In this document: piece after piece, positions 25,807-35,655 of the stretch
Layout: each line of letters starts with the position of its first letter
Position numbering within the stretch: the stretch's first letter is position 1
Source of the DNA: Pseudonocardia sp. TRM90224
Lineage (GTDB): Bacteria > Actinomycetota > Actinomycetes > Mycobacteriales > Pseudonocardiaceae
DNA length: 64,000 nucleotides
Direction of reading: 5' to 3'
NCBI RefSeq assembly: GCF_021245725.1
Contig: NZ_JAJGSX010000003.1
Span: forward strand, 372,001-436,000
Notes under the pieces: generated by a model
Databases searched by the model: none
Told to the model about the DNA's origin: nothing
What the model saw: the letters and a program-made list of their open reading frames with translations, nothing else
Made by a program: the position numbers and the translations under genes

Positions 25807-27017
25807 TCGTCCCGCCCTTCGATGACGCCCTCGGTGTGCGGCGGGAGCGGGACGTCGAACGCCTCCGTCGACGGGATCCAGTAGCGGGTCTTGCGTTCCG
25901 TCGGCTGGTCCCCGCCGCCTGCGCCGGCCGTGCCCATGAACGGCGTGCCGTGCCCGAGCGGCCGGGCGCCTTGCGGACCGGGACCGCCGGGTGAACCGGG
26001 CCGCTGCCCGTGCGGCTCGTTGCCGGACGAGAGCTTCGTCCCGAAATCGTGGCCGGTCGTGCGGTTCGGGATGCCGCTGCTCGCCGGGTTGCGCCAACCG
26101 GGAGCGGGTGGACGGCTACCTGCTGTCGGTTTGTTCTGGTCGAACGCCTGGAACGGCGGCGGATAGGCGCTCGTGTTCGACGCCGTCGTGGGGAGGGCAG
26201 GCCCGAGCCGGTCGAGCGGGGTGCCCGGGAGCGGCGGGACCGCGGGGCCCGGAGGGATGTTGGCGGTCGGCGGCGGCACGCCGTTCGGCAGTGCCGTGAG
26301 CGTCGGGCCGGCGGGCAGCCCGACCGGTGCCGGCTGCGGCCCGTTCGGCAGCACACCGGTGACCGGGGTGAACGTGGTCGCTGCTGGGACCGGGCCGGCG
26401 CCCAGCGGTGTCTGCGGGGGCAGCGCGGGGCCGGGACCGGTCGGCCCGCCGTTCGGGGCGACGGAGGCGGTCTCGATCGTGGGGAACGCGCCCACCGCCG
26501 CCCGGCTCTGCGCTTCGTGGTCGTAGAGGGCCCGGTTCGCAGCTGCCTCCGACGTGCGGTTCTCATCGACGGTGGCCATGAAGTCGGACTGGATCTCGAA
26601 CAACCCCACCGAGTTGAGGCTGGTCCCGTACACGTCGATGGCCAGGTCCAACCAGTCGTAGGCCCCCGGGTCCTTCCAGAAGACCTTGCCCCGCATGTCG
26701 TCGAACGAGCGCCCGTAGCCGTCGACGGACCCACTCCCACCCTGCCCGGCCGCCCCGACCGTGCCGCCACGGTTCGCGGCGGTGTGCAGAACCTGCCCCG
26801 CGGCGACCGCGGCGTCGCCGGCCCATGTGACGCCCATCTCGGTCATCACGGTGTCCACGGCCTGGTCGGAATCGACGTAGGAGATGCCCATGTTCCCCAA
26901 CATCGCCCGGGTCGGATCCACCGCCGCGCTGCCGACAGCGGTCGTCGTCCAGCTCGCCTTCTCCTGCAACGGGATGTTCTCGTAGAGGTAGTAGCCGATG
27001 TCGATCATGTCATCCAC
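25803..27017 (-). CDS. PPE-like protein, putative type VII secretion substrate
   Basis: 404 residues. The helical N-terminal domain (about 1-190) contains a WxG-type turn (TWAGDAAVAAGQ) and helices like those of Pseudonocardiaceae PPE-like proteins. The remainder is a Pro/Gly/Asn-rich disordered tail (about 200-400). It should be exported by an ESX system with the EspG-like chaperone encoded downstream. GTG 27017 overlaps the DUF3558 gene; ATG 27008 is an equally possible start. No secretion ATPase of the ESX type is in this window. Confidence 0.75.
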   Translation of the reverse strand: MDDMIDIGYYLYENIPLQEKASWTTTAVGSAAVDPTRAMLGNMGISYVDSDQAVDTVMTEMGVTWAGDAAVAAGQVLHTAANRGGTVGAAGQGGSGSVDGYGRSFDDMRGKVFWKDPGAYDWLDLAIDVYGTSLNSVGLFEIQSDFMATVDENRTSEAAANRALYDHEAQSRAAVGAFPTIETASVAPNGGPTGPGPALPPQTPLGAGPVPAATTFTPVTGVLPNGPQPAPVGLPAGPTLTALPNGVPPPTANIPPGPAVPPLPGTPLDRLGPALPTTASNTSAYPPPFQAFDQNKPTAGSRPPAPGWRNPASSGIPNRTTGHDFGTKLSSGNEPHGQRPGSPGGPGPQGARPLGHGTPFMGTAGAGGGDQPTERKTRYWIPSTEAFDVPLPPHTEGVIEGRDE

Positions 27018-27582
27018 CTGCTTGTCGGATCAGGGTCTGCATCGCGAACTCGGCCGCCGTGCGCGCCTTCTGACAGGCCTGCTCGTCGGTCGAGTCGCTG
27101 CCGCCGTTGTTGATGAAATAGGTGACGACGAGCGCCTGGGTATCGGCGACATCGATGACGAAAATGCACTGGCTACCCCGGGGGGCGTATGGATTTCTGG
27201 TCCGTACCGCGGGAAATCCTGCGACGACAGTTGAAGATGCTCCGGGAGTTTGAAGTGCTGGGCCGGCTCCTGCTCTCGCGCTGGTTTCAACCGAGTAGGA
27301 TATGTAGGCCGTGCTGGAATTCGCGCGCCACGAGCACCGCCTCGACCCAGGTGTGTCATCCGCTCTCGACGGATTCATGCTGGGCATCCCGATGCCCAAC
27401 AAAGATCGACTCTGCTGATCGAGTGCGGAGCATGGATCGAAGTTGTCGACAGGAACATCTCGCGGACGACTGGGGAGTGCTGGAGGAGGAGTTGTGGTGG
27501 GTGCGTCCGGATGCGAGAGGGTGCATCCAGTAGATGCCAGCACCGACACAGTCACGGCGAGCATCACGAGACGGCGGATCAC
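27010..27582 (-). CDS. DUF3558-type lipoprotein
   Basis: 190 residues with a lipoprotein signal peptide (VMLAVTVSVLASTGC, lipobox Cys near residue 20), then a Pro/Thr-rich linker and a DUF3558-like domain (NFDPCSALDQQSRSLLGIG, RRCSWRAN, then QACQKARTAAEFAMQTL) whose Cys pairs probably form disulfides. Such lipoproteins are common beside ESX-type genes in Pseudonocardiaceae. GTG 27582 overlaps the stop of the upstream gene. The coding DNA is visibly less GC-rich than the flanks. Confidence 0.82.
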   Translation of the reverse strand: MIRRLVMLAVTVSVLASTGCTLSHPDAPTTTPPPALPSRPRDVPVDNFDPCSALDQQSRSLLGIGMPSMNPSRADDTPGSRRCSWRANSSTAYISYSVETSARAGAGPALQTPGASSTVVAGFPAVRTRNPYAPRGSQCIFVIDVADTQALVVTYFINNGGSDSTDEQACQKARTAAEFAMQTLIRQAGG

Positions 27583-27935
27583 TTCGAGCTAACGAAGGAC
27601 GATGCGATCTCGTCGTCCGTGTAGCCGTAAAAGCGGGCGGTTTCGTCGAGTGCGTGCGCCGCCTGACGTAAGTCCCTATTGTATGAAAAGCAGCCGTCAA
27701 TCAATGCCAATGTGCGCTCATTGAATGCGGCCTGGGCATCGCGAGACACGGGGTCGCCGCCGCAGAGGCCCATCCCCTTCCAACTCGCGATGTGAGTTTC
27801 GACGATCGCGTCGAGACGATCCGCTTCCGCCAGCAGTGCCGCTCGTGCCTTCAGGACGTTCTCGCGGTTCACCTGCAGTGCCAGATGGGCAACGGCGGCG
27901 TCGAGTCGTGGTCGAAAGGGTCCGGGTTCGGTCAT
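27579..27935 (-). CDS. WXG100-like protein, candidate type VII secretion substrate
   Basis: 118 residues, all helical by inspection. A WKG tripeptide at residues 52-54 sits in the turn between two long amphipathic helices, the WXG100 (EsxA/B) layout. A YGYTD motif at 103-107 matches the YxxxD/E export signal of type VII substrates. It starts the four-gene cluster WXG-like, DUF3558, PPE-like, EspG, each overlapping the next. ATG 27935 has no strong ribosome binding site. The family is inferred from these motifs and the neighbourhood. Confidence 0.6.
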   Translation of the reverse strand: MTEPGPFRPRLDAAVAHLALQVNRENVLKARAALLAEADRLDAIVETHIASWKGMGLCGGDPVSRDAQAAFNERTLALIDGCFSYNRDLRQAAHALDETARFYGYTDDEIASSFVSSK

Positions 27936-28188
27936 GGTGGTGAGGGTAGAGTTCCGCGGCCTCTTCCCGTGGGCGTTCGGGAGAACTCGTGGGTGTCAGC
28001 GCGATCCCGTTCAAATGAAAGCCACCCCGTTCCTTCTAATGTTTGCTGCTGGTGTCCAGCGTAGGGAGCGACGGCTGTTCCGATGCGGTTTCCGATGAAC
28101 TCACCCGTCCCGAACGGACGCATTCTGAAGGTGCCCCCGGGGGCTCGGGAACACGACCGGCACCCCGCGCGTTGGACCGGGCAAGCAA

Positions 28189-28209
28189 GTTGAGCGAGCT
28201 CGGCTCAAG
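28189..28209 (+). promoter_or_regulatory. HAIR-like HspR operator 1 overlapping the probable dnaK -35 box
   Basis: GTTGAGC-N7-GCTCAAG is an inverted repeat with one arm mismatch, close to the HspR consensus CTTGAGT-N7-ACTCAAG. TTGAGC (28190-28195) could serve as the -35, with CTAGGT (28215-28220) as a weak -10 at 19-nt spacing. Confidence 0.7.
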
Positions 28210-28244
28210 ACCACCTAGGTCGGCCGGCCGAGGCTCGTGGCAGA

Positions 28245-28265
28245 CTTGAGTGCAGTCAACGCAAG
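28245..28265 (+). promoter_or_regulatory. HAIR operator 2 upstream of dnaK
   Basis: CTTGAGT-GCAGTCA-ACGCAAG matches the HAIR consensus with one changed base, and it lies 22 nt before the dnaK ATG. HspR, encoded by the last gene of the same operon, should bind here and repress at normal temperature with DnaK as co-repressor. Confidence 0.85.
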
Positions 28266-28287
28266 CAAGCTCACGGAGGCAACCACC

Positions 28288-30140
<1,853 letters not shown>

Positions 30141-30144
<4 letters not shown>

Positions 30145-30815
30145 CCGATCACGACCGTGACGAGAGCGCCGAGTACGGCGCCGACGCCGAGCGGGTCGTG
30201 GTCCGTGACCGTCGCCGGATCGACCCGGTGACAGGTGAGGTTCGCGTCCCGGCAGGAGGCCCGTCCGCTGACGGCGCCCCTGCCGGGGCCGGGCCCGCGG
30301 CGGACACCCTCCCCGAGAACGGCGTCGACGTCGCAACAGCCGAGCTCGCCGCGCAGGTGGCGGAGCGGACGGCCGACCTGCAGCGGGTCAGCGCGGAGTA
30401 CGCCAACTACCGGCGCCGCGTCGACCGCGACCGGGAGACCGTGCTGGTCGGCGCCCGCGTGCAGTTCGTCTCCGAGCTGCTCACCGTGCTCGACGACCTC
30501 GAGCGGGCAGAGGCGCACGGCGACCTGAACGGCCCGTTCAAGGCGGTGGCCGACAAGATCGTCGCAGTGGTGCAGAAGCTCGGCCTCGAGTCGTTCGGCG
30601 CGGAGGGGGAGCTGTTCGACCCGTCCGTCCACGAGGCCGTGCAGCACGAGACCAGCGACGCCGCCGGGCCGGTCGTGCCGGTGCTGTCGAGCGTGCTGCG
30701 CCGCGGCTACCGCATCACCGACCGCGTGCTCCGTCCGGCGATGGTCACCGTGGTCGACCAGCCCGAGCCCACCGCCGGGCAGGCGACCGCGGAGCCGGGC
30801 GAGAACCCGGCTTGA
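30141..30815 (+). CDS. grpE: Nucleotide exchange factor GrpE
   Basis: 224 residues. A disordered acidic N-terminus is followed by the long dimerisation helix (about 65-110: [17 protein letters not shown]) and the beta domain ([12 protein letters not shown], then [20 protein letters not shown]). It releases ADP from DnaK. GTG 30141 overlaps the dnaK stop by 4 bp. It is the second gene of the HspR-controlled operon. Confidence 0.97.
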
Positions 30816-30847
30816 CCACCGTTCCGACGAGCTGAAAGGGGGGCGGT

Positions 30848-32032
30848 ATGACCCAGCGCGACTGGATCGAGAAGGACTTCTACCGTGAGCTGGGCGTCGC
30901 CTCCAGCGCATCCAGCGACGAGATCAAGAAGGCGTACCGGAAGCTCGCCCGCGAGCTGCACCCGGACGCCAACCCGGGCGACGCCAAGGCCGAGGCCCGG
31001 TTCAAGTCGGTGTCGGAGGCCTACGGCGTCCTGTCCGACGAGAAGAAGCGCAAGGAGTACGACGAGACGCGTGCGCTCTTCGCGGGCGGCGCGGGCTCCT
31101 TCCCCGGCGGCTTCGGCGGCGGAGCCGCCGGGCAGGGCTTCGACCTGAACGACCTGTTCAACAGGGCCGGCGCCGGTGGCGGCGGCGGTGCTGGTGGTGG
31201 GCTCGGCGACCTGTTCGGAGGCATCTTCGGCAACCGCGGCGGCCCGACGACCACCACGGCGAGCCGCGCACAGCGTGGGGCCGACGTCGAGAGCGAGCTG
31301 ACGATCGACTTCGCCGACGCCGTGCGCGGGGCGGAGGTGCCGATCAGGCTCTCCTCGCCGGGTCGTTGTGACCGCTGCGGCGGCACCGGCGCCCGACCGG
31401 GCAGCACCCCACGCACCTGCCCGACCTGCGCCGGGGTCGGTCTCGTCAGCCGCAGCCAGGGCGCGTTCGCGTTCTCCGAGCCGTGCCGCGACTGCCGCGG
31501 CACCGGCCGGATCATCGACGACCCGTGCCCCGAGTGCGGCGGTGACGGCGTCAGCACCCGCATCCGCTCGCTCACCGTGCGGGTGCCGGCCGGCGTCGAC
31601 AACGGGCAGAAGGTCCGGTTGAAGGGGCAGGGCGAGCCCGGCCGTGGTGGGGCGCCGGCAGGCGACCTCTACGTCACCGTGCACGTCATGCCGCACCGCC
31701 TGTTCGGGCGGTCGGCGCGCAACGCCGACGACCTGACCTTGTCGGTGCCTGTCACCTTCCCCGAGCTCACGCTCGGCACGACGATCACCGTGCCGACGCT
31801 CGAGTCGACCGTCTCGCTCAAGGTGCCGGCCGGCACCGCGAGCGGGCGGACGTTCCGGGTGCGCGGTCGTGGCGTGCAGCGCAGCAACGGCAAGACCGGC
31901 GACCTGCTCGTCACCGTCGAGGTGGCCGTCCCGGCCAAGCTCGACAACGCCGCGGCCGATGCGCTGCAGGCCTACGCCGAGGCGACGAAGGCGTTCGACC
32001 CGCGCGCCGACCTGCTGCGGAGCGAGCGGTGA
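30848..32032 (+). CDS. dnaJ: Chaperone DnaJ (type I Hsp40)
   Basis: 394 residues. The J-domain has the HPD tripeptide at 38-40, followed by a Gly/Phe-rich region (about 80-130) and a zinc-binding region with four CxxCxGxG-type repeats (CDRCGGTG, CPTCAGVG, CRDCRGTG, CPECGGDG). The C-terminal substrate-binding domains complete it. It stimulates DnaK ATPase and delivers substrates. ATG 30848 is preceded by an AAAGGGGGG site. The last base pairs overlap hspR (GTGA at 32029-32032). It matches the DnaJ1 of actinobacterial dnaK operons. Confidence 0.97.
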   Translation: MTQRDWIEKDFYRELGVASSASSDEIKKAYRKLARELHPDANPGDAKAEARFKSVSEAYGVLSDEKKRKEYDETRALFAGGAGSFPGGFGGGAAGQGFDLNDLFNRAGAGGGGGAGGGLGDLFGGIFGNRGGPTTTTASRAQRGADVESELTIDFADAVRGAEVPIRLSSPGRCDRCGGTGARPGSTPRTCPTCAGVGLVSRSQGAFAFSEPCRDCRGTGRIIDDPCPECGGDGVSTRIRSLTVRVPAGVDNGQKVRLKGQGEPGRGGAPAGDLYVTVHVMPHRLFGRSARNADDLTLSVPVTFPELTLGTTITVPTLESTVSLKVPAGTASGRTFRVRGRGVQRSNGKTGDLLVTVEVAVPAKLDNAAADALQAYAEATKAFDPRADLLRSER

Positions 32033-32463
32033 GCGGCCCGTCGTTGCCGCCGGGTGCCACACCGGACAGCCCGGTGTTCGTCATCTCGGTAGCGGCGGAA
32101 CTCTCCGGGATGCATGCGCAGACCCTGCGCAGCTACGACCGGCTGGGGCTGGTGAGCCCCGGCCGGTCGGCCGGTGGCGGGCGGCGCTACTCCGCCCGCG
32201 ACATCGCGCTGCTGCGCGAGGTGCAGCGCCTCTCCCAGGAGGAGGGCGTCAACCTCGCCGGCGTGAAGCGGATCATCGAGCTGGAGCAGCTCGTCGACGA
32301 GCTGCGCTCGCGTCTGGAGGAGATGGCTGCGGAGCTGGCCACCGCACATGCGGCGGCCGAGCACGCCGCAGCCGCGGTCCACGCCTCCTACCGCCGCGAC
32401 CTCGTCCCGGTCGACCGCCGCCAGTCGCTGGTGGTGTGGCGGCCGAAGCCGCGGCGCAGCTGA
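32029..32463 (+). CDS. hspR: HspR, MerR-family heat-shock repressor
   Basis: 144 residues. A MerR-type winged helix-turn-helix (VAAELSGMHAQTLRSYDRLGLVSP) precedes a coiled coil (about 85-120). HspR represses the dnaK operon and clpB by binding HAIR repeats. Matching repeats are visible before dnaK (two) and clpB (one) in this window, so the regulon can be read directly. GTG 32029 overlaps the dnaJ stop. A strong hairpin follows the gene. Confidence 0.96.
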   Translation: MSGPSLPPGATPDSPVFVISVAAELSGMHAQTLRSYDRLGLVSPGRSAGGGRRYSARDIALLREVQRLSQEEGVNLAGVKRIIELEQLVDELRSRLEEMAAELATAHAAAEHAAAAVHASYRRDLVPVDRRQSLVVWRPKPRRS

Positions 32464-32483
32464 CGCAATCGAGAGCCGAACCG

Positions 32484-32514
32484 CAGCGCTGTTCCTCCCG
32501 GAGGAGCAGCGCTG
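32484..32514 (+). terminator. Strong hairpin downstream of hspR
   Basis: A 14-bp stem with a single G-T wobble and a 3-nt loop begins 21 nt after the hspR stop. There is no long T-run after it (TTCGTCG), as is usual in very GC-rich actinobacteria. It lies between convergent genes. Confidence 0.7.
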
Positions 32515-32536
32515 TTCGTCGTCCGGGTGGGGTGGC

Positions 32537-32968
32537 TCAGCCCAGTGCGTCGAGAACGAGCGGAGGGAGGCTGATGTCGTTGCCGGCCGAGCTGGAGGCC
32601 CGGAAGCCGAACTCGATCGTGCCGCCTGCGGACGCTGCCACCGGGTAGGTCACGCGACCATCTGCTGTGAGTGGCCACGGCGCATGTAGATACATGCTCA
32701 CCAGGTCCTGGACGTCACCCAGCAGGGTCCGTGCGAACGGGCCGATCCCACTTTCTTCGAGCTGCTGAGGACGGTGCGTCGACTGCGTGACCAGCGTCCG
32801 CGTCCGCCTGCCGTCCACAGCCGCGAGCACCATCTGGTCGGCCGCCGCCACCAGTGTCAACGGCTCGGGGAGCAGATCGGAGAGGTGCTCGGACAGGTGG
32901 GCCAGCACCATGGCCGTGAGATGGTCGATCCACGGCTGATCAGATCTCAACGCGGGGTGATGAGGCAT
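32537..32968 (-). CDS. Hypothetical protein
   Basis: 143 residues, soluble, no recognised domain. It has a helical N-terminal part (LTAMVLAHLSEHLSDLLPEPLTLVAAADQMVLAAV) and a beta-rich C-terminus (GRVTYPVAASAGGTIEFGFRA). ATG 32968 lies inside the end of the preceding minus-strand ORF (22-bp overlap), so the two are probably translated together and work together. It converges on hspR. Confidence 0.6.
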   Translation of the reverse strand: MPHHPALRSDQPWIDHLTAMVLAHLSEHLSDLLPEPLTLVAAADQMVLAAVDGRRTRTLVTQSTHRPQQLEESGIGPFARTLLGDVQDLVSMYLHAPWPLTADGRVTYPVAASAGGTIEFGFRASSSAGNDISLPPLVLDALG

Positions 32969-33400
32969 TCATTTACCGCCGAAATGTAGGTCGTTCGCGT
33001 CGCAGGTGAGAAGTGTGCAGCCTGAAGCTTGTAGCGGTCGCCGAAGTACCAGCCGTCCGTGACTCTGAAAGCTGTGTGAAAATTGTCATCCTTGAAGTTT
33101 ATTTGAGGCTTTCGGGGAACTCCATCGATTACGTGGGACCAGTTGTACAGTCCTGGACGGGCCGCAACGTCATTGATGAACCAGAAGATCGTGAGGGTGG
33201 TGTAGGTGCCGGTAGCTGGGTCAAGTCGAAGATCGACTTCGACCCGACCTCCTGGTTCATGGTGCACGTAGTTGATACAGGGAGGGATCTGGGCCGCGAC
33301 GGCAGTACTCAGGGGCGCACAGGATTGAGCCAGCGGCAAGGCACAGGCATCCGCAGATGCAAGTCAGACCGTGGATCAACTTCCGATTGATTGTGCGCAT
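32947..33400 (-). pseudogene. Hypothetical secreted protein, apparently frameshifted in its signal region
   Basis: The mature-type domain (about 130 residues, from a TTG near 33339 to the stop at 32947) has no ATG in its frame, and a stop lies just upstream. In the -1-shifted frame an ATG at 33400 begins MRTINRKLIHGLTCICG, a basic then hydrophobic stretch like a signal peptide. A one-base indel near 33360 would join them. The domain is rich in Tyr, Trp and Thr (TIFWFINDVAARPG, RVTDGWYFGDRYKLQAAHF), with two Cys that could pair. The DNA is visibly less GC-rich than its neighbours. I do not know the family, and a sequencing error is possible. Confidence 0.5.
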
Positions 33401-33582
33401 GAGTCATGTTGGCCGACCTGGACCGGTCGGGCCATTAAAGAGGGTAGGTCCGCCCGATTGCAGGAGTTGAAACCAACCACCCTTGCCGTGCAAGGTTCTA
33501 AGAACCCAAGCAATCGGTCGCTACAAATCTCCGGTGGAGCCGTGCTCTTAGCGTCTGGTCGCCTTCAGAGCCCGCGACCGGG

Positions 33583-34755
33583 TCAGTCCATCGTGAACGG
33601 GTCGTACTTGATGCGGTCGAGCGGGGTGCCGGCCACGAGCATCCGGGAGACGGTCGCCCTGATCATCGGCGGTGAGCCGCAGACCAGCACGTCGTGGTCG
33701 GCCCACGCGCCGTAGCGGGTGACGACGTCGGCGAGGGTGCCGCGCTCGGCGCCGGAGGCGGTGTCGTCATTCTCGACGACGGGGATCACGTCGAGCCACG
33801 TGTTGCTGTAGGAGAGCTTGCGCAGCGTGGTGAAGTCGTAGAGGTCGTCCCACGTGCGGCCGCCGACGAACACCTGCGTGCGCGGCGGGTCGGGGCGCTC
33901 CGCGATGTCCTCGAGCAACGCCTTGATCGGGGCCATGCCGGTGCCGCCGGCGACCATCAGCACCTCGCGTCCGGAGGCGGGGTCGACGTGCATCCGGCCC
34001 ATGGGCGGCCCGATCCGCCAGGTGTCGCCGACCTGGGAGTGCGCAACGATCGCGCGGCTCACCCAGCCACCGTCGACGGCCCTGACGTGGAAGTCCAGGA
34101 CGCCGTCGCTGCGTGGGGCGTTCGCGGGTGACAGGTAGCGCCACAGCCGCGGCCGCTGCGGGGTCTCGACGCTCAGGTACTGGCCGGCCCGGTACGGGAT
34201 CGGCTCCTCGGTCTCGACGGTGATCCGCGCGAGGTCCCAACCCATGCGCTCGTGCCCGACGACCCGGCCGCGCCACGACGCCGGCCCGCGCTCGGCGTCG
34301 GCCGCCCGCGACATCGCGGCCGAGACCATCTCGTACGCCTCGTGCCACGCGGCGTCGACCTCCGCCGTCCAGGCGTCTTCGGAGAAGGTCCGGATCGCGC
34401 TGATCAGCGCGACGCCGACGGCGTCGTAGTGCGTCGCGAGCACCCCGAACTTGCGGTGGTCGCGGCCCAGCTGCTCCAGGAACGGGAAGAGGTCGTCGGT
34501 CTGGTCGACCATTTGCACGACGTGGACGAGCGCGCGCAACAGCCTGCTGCGCTGCACCTCCATGTTCACCGGGAACAGCGCCCTCGTCTCCGGCGCGCGG
34601 CTGAACAGGACGCCGTAGAAGTGCTTCCCGAGCTCCTCGTGGTGCTGCTCGACCTTCTCGAAGCTGGCGCGGATGGTCTCCACCATCGTCGAGCGCCGGC
34701 CGCGCGTCCCGCGCACCGAGGGGAGGTCGGCCGCGAGCAACTGTTCAGCTGTCAT
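33583..34755 (-). CDS. Flavohaemoglobin-type globin-reductase fusion
   Basis: 390 residues. The globin domain (about 25-150) has the probable haem-binding His100 in LGRDHRKFGV. The ferredoxin-reductase domain follows, with FAD motif RYLSPA and the NAD(P) motif GGTGMAPIKALL, ending in the family-typical FTMD. Such proteins turn nitric oxide into nitrate with NAD(P)H and oxygen. A homologous gene (Rv0385) lies beside clpB in M. tuberculosis, as I recall. ATG 34755 is chosen; the N-terminus is about 25 residues longer than in classic Hmp. Confidence 0.9.
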   Translation of the reverse strand: MTAEQLLAADLPSVRGTRGRRSTMVETIRASFEKVEQHHEELGKHFYGVLFSRAPETRALFPVNMEVQRSRLLRALVHVVQMVDQTDDLFPFLEQLGRDHRKFGVLATHYDAVGVALISAIRTFSEDAWTAEVDAAWHEAYEMVSAAMSRAADAERGPASWRGRVVGHERMGWDLARITVETEEPIPYRAGQYLSVETPQRPRLWRYLSPANAPRSDGVLDFHVRAVDGGWVSRAIVAHSQVGDTWRIGPPMGRMHVDPASGREVLMVAGGTGMAPIKALLEDIAERPDPPRTQVFVGGRTWDDLYDFTTLRKLSYSNTWLDVIPVVENDDTASGAERGTLADVVTRYGAWADHDVLVCGSPPMIRATVSRMLVAGTPLDRIKYDPFTMD

Positions 34756-34983
34756 CGACTGCCGACTCTCTTCCTGCGCTCGGAGGGACCGCTTCGGGGA
34801 GCGGGTGCCCGGAATGCGGGACGGGTTGTGCCAGCGTAGCGCGCTGAAGAGCCCCAGGTGACTCCGAAGAACGGCAGATGGCACCGTAGAGGTGTGTCAC
34901 TGCGTATCCCCGGCCTCACCCGTCCAGGCTCCCCCGTTCGGGGCACTACGACTGGTCCTGATGACCTAGAGTGTGCCCGACCG

Positions 34984-35655
34984 GTGCAACAACCGGGCTC
35001 AGCGGGTGAACATGCACTTCAATGCGCCTACGGCAGCACCGAGCGGGCCAACCGGTTCTACGCCGACCAGGTACGCGACCGACTACTCCCTGCGATGATT
35101 TCCTTCATCGGTCGGATGGAGATGGTTTTTGTCGCGTCGTCCGACGCGAAGGGCGAATGCGACGCGTCGCTGCGTGCCGGCCCGCCCGGATTCATCAGGG
35201 TGCTGGACGCCCGCACGCTCGCCTATCCGGAGTACCGGGGGAACGGCGTGCACGCGAGCCTCGGCAACATCGCCGAGAACGGCCACGTCGGGCTGCTGAT
35301 GGTCGACTTCGTGCAGGACATGATCGGCCTGCACGTCAACGGCGCGGCCCAGATCGTCGAGAACACCCAGTTCCGCGGCCTCTACGCGGCGGTCCCCGAG
35401 GACCCCACCCCCGGGCGCCGGGCGGAGCGGTGGGTGGTGGTCGACGTCGAAGAGGCCTACATCCACTGCCGCAAGCACATCCCGCGGATGGCGCGCATCA
35501 CCGAGAAGCGCGAATGGGGTACCGACGACCCTGGCCGGAAGGGTGGGGACTACTTCGGCGCGAAGAGCACACCGTCGACGGCGCCGCGCCCGCGGCGCCG
35601 GTTCCCCAGCACGACCCACCTCGGCTCCGGCACCTCCTCTCGGGCGCTGCGTTAG
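34984..35655 (+). CDS. Pyridoxamine 5'-phosphate oxidase-fold (flavin-binding) protein
   Basis: About 223 residues with the split-barrel core: EMVFVASSDAKGECD, RAGPPGFIRVLD, LAYPEYRGNGVHASLGNI and GLLMVDF are characteristic of the PNPOx-like family often annotated as general stress or pyridoxamine oxidase. It probably binds FMN or F420; the substrate is unknown. The start is uncertain. GTG 34984 keeps the conserved GSTERANRFYADQV segment, whereas ATG 35095 would lose it. TAGAGT at 34967-34972 could be its -10. Its 3' end overlaps the stop of the TPR gene on the other strand by 4 bp. Confidence 0.8.
   Translation: MQQPGSAGEHALQCAYGSTERANRFYADQVRDRLLPAMISFIGRMEMVFVASSDAKGECDASLRAGPPGFIRVLDARTLAYPEYRGNGVHASLGNIAENGHVGLLMVDFVQDMIGLHVNGAAQIVENTQFRGLYAAVPEDPTPGRRAERWVVVDVEEAYIHCRKHIPRMARITEKREWGTDDPGRKGGDYFGAKSTPSTAPRPRRRFPSTTHLGSGTSSRALR

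Larger units (their letters stand above)
27936..28287. other. 352-bp divergent intergenic region between the ESX-type cluster and dnaK
   Basis: I see no gene. It contains a stretch that looks less GC-rich (about 27980-28080), a perfect 12-bp palindrome GCCCCCGGGGGC at 28133-28144, and two HspR-type inverted repeats next to dnaK. Confidence 0.7.

Noticed and set aside
34858-34983. N-terminal extension of the PNPOx-fold gene to 34858
   Set aside because: The added residues are Arg/Gly/Pro-rich and not family-like, and a -10-like hexamer lies within the stretch.
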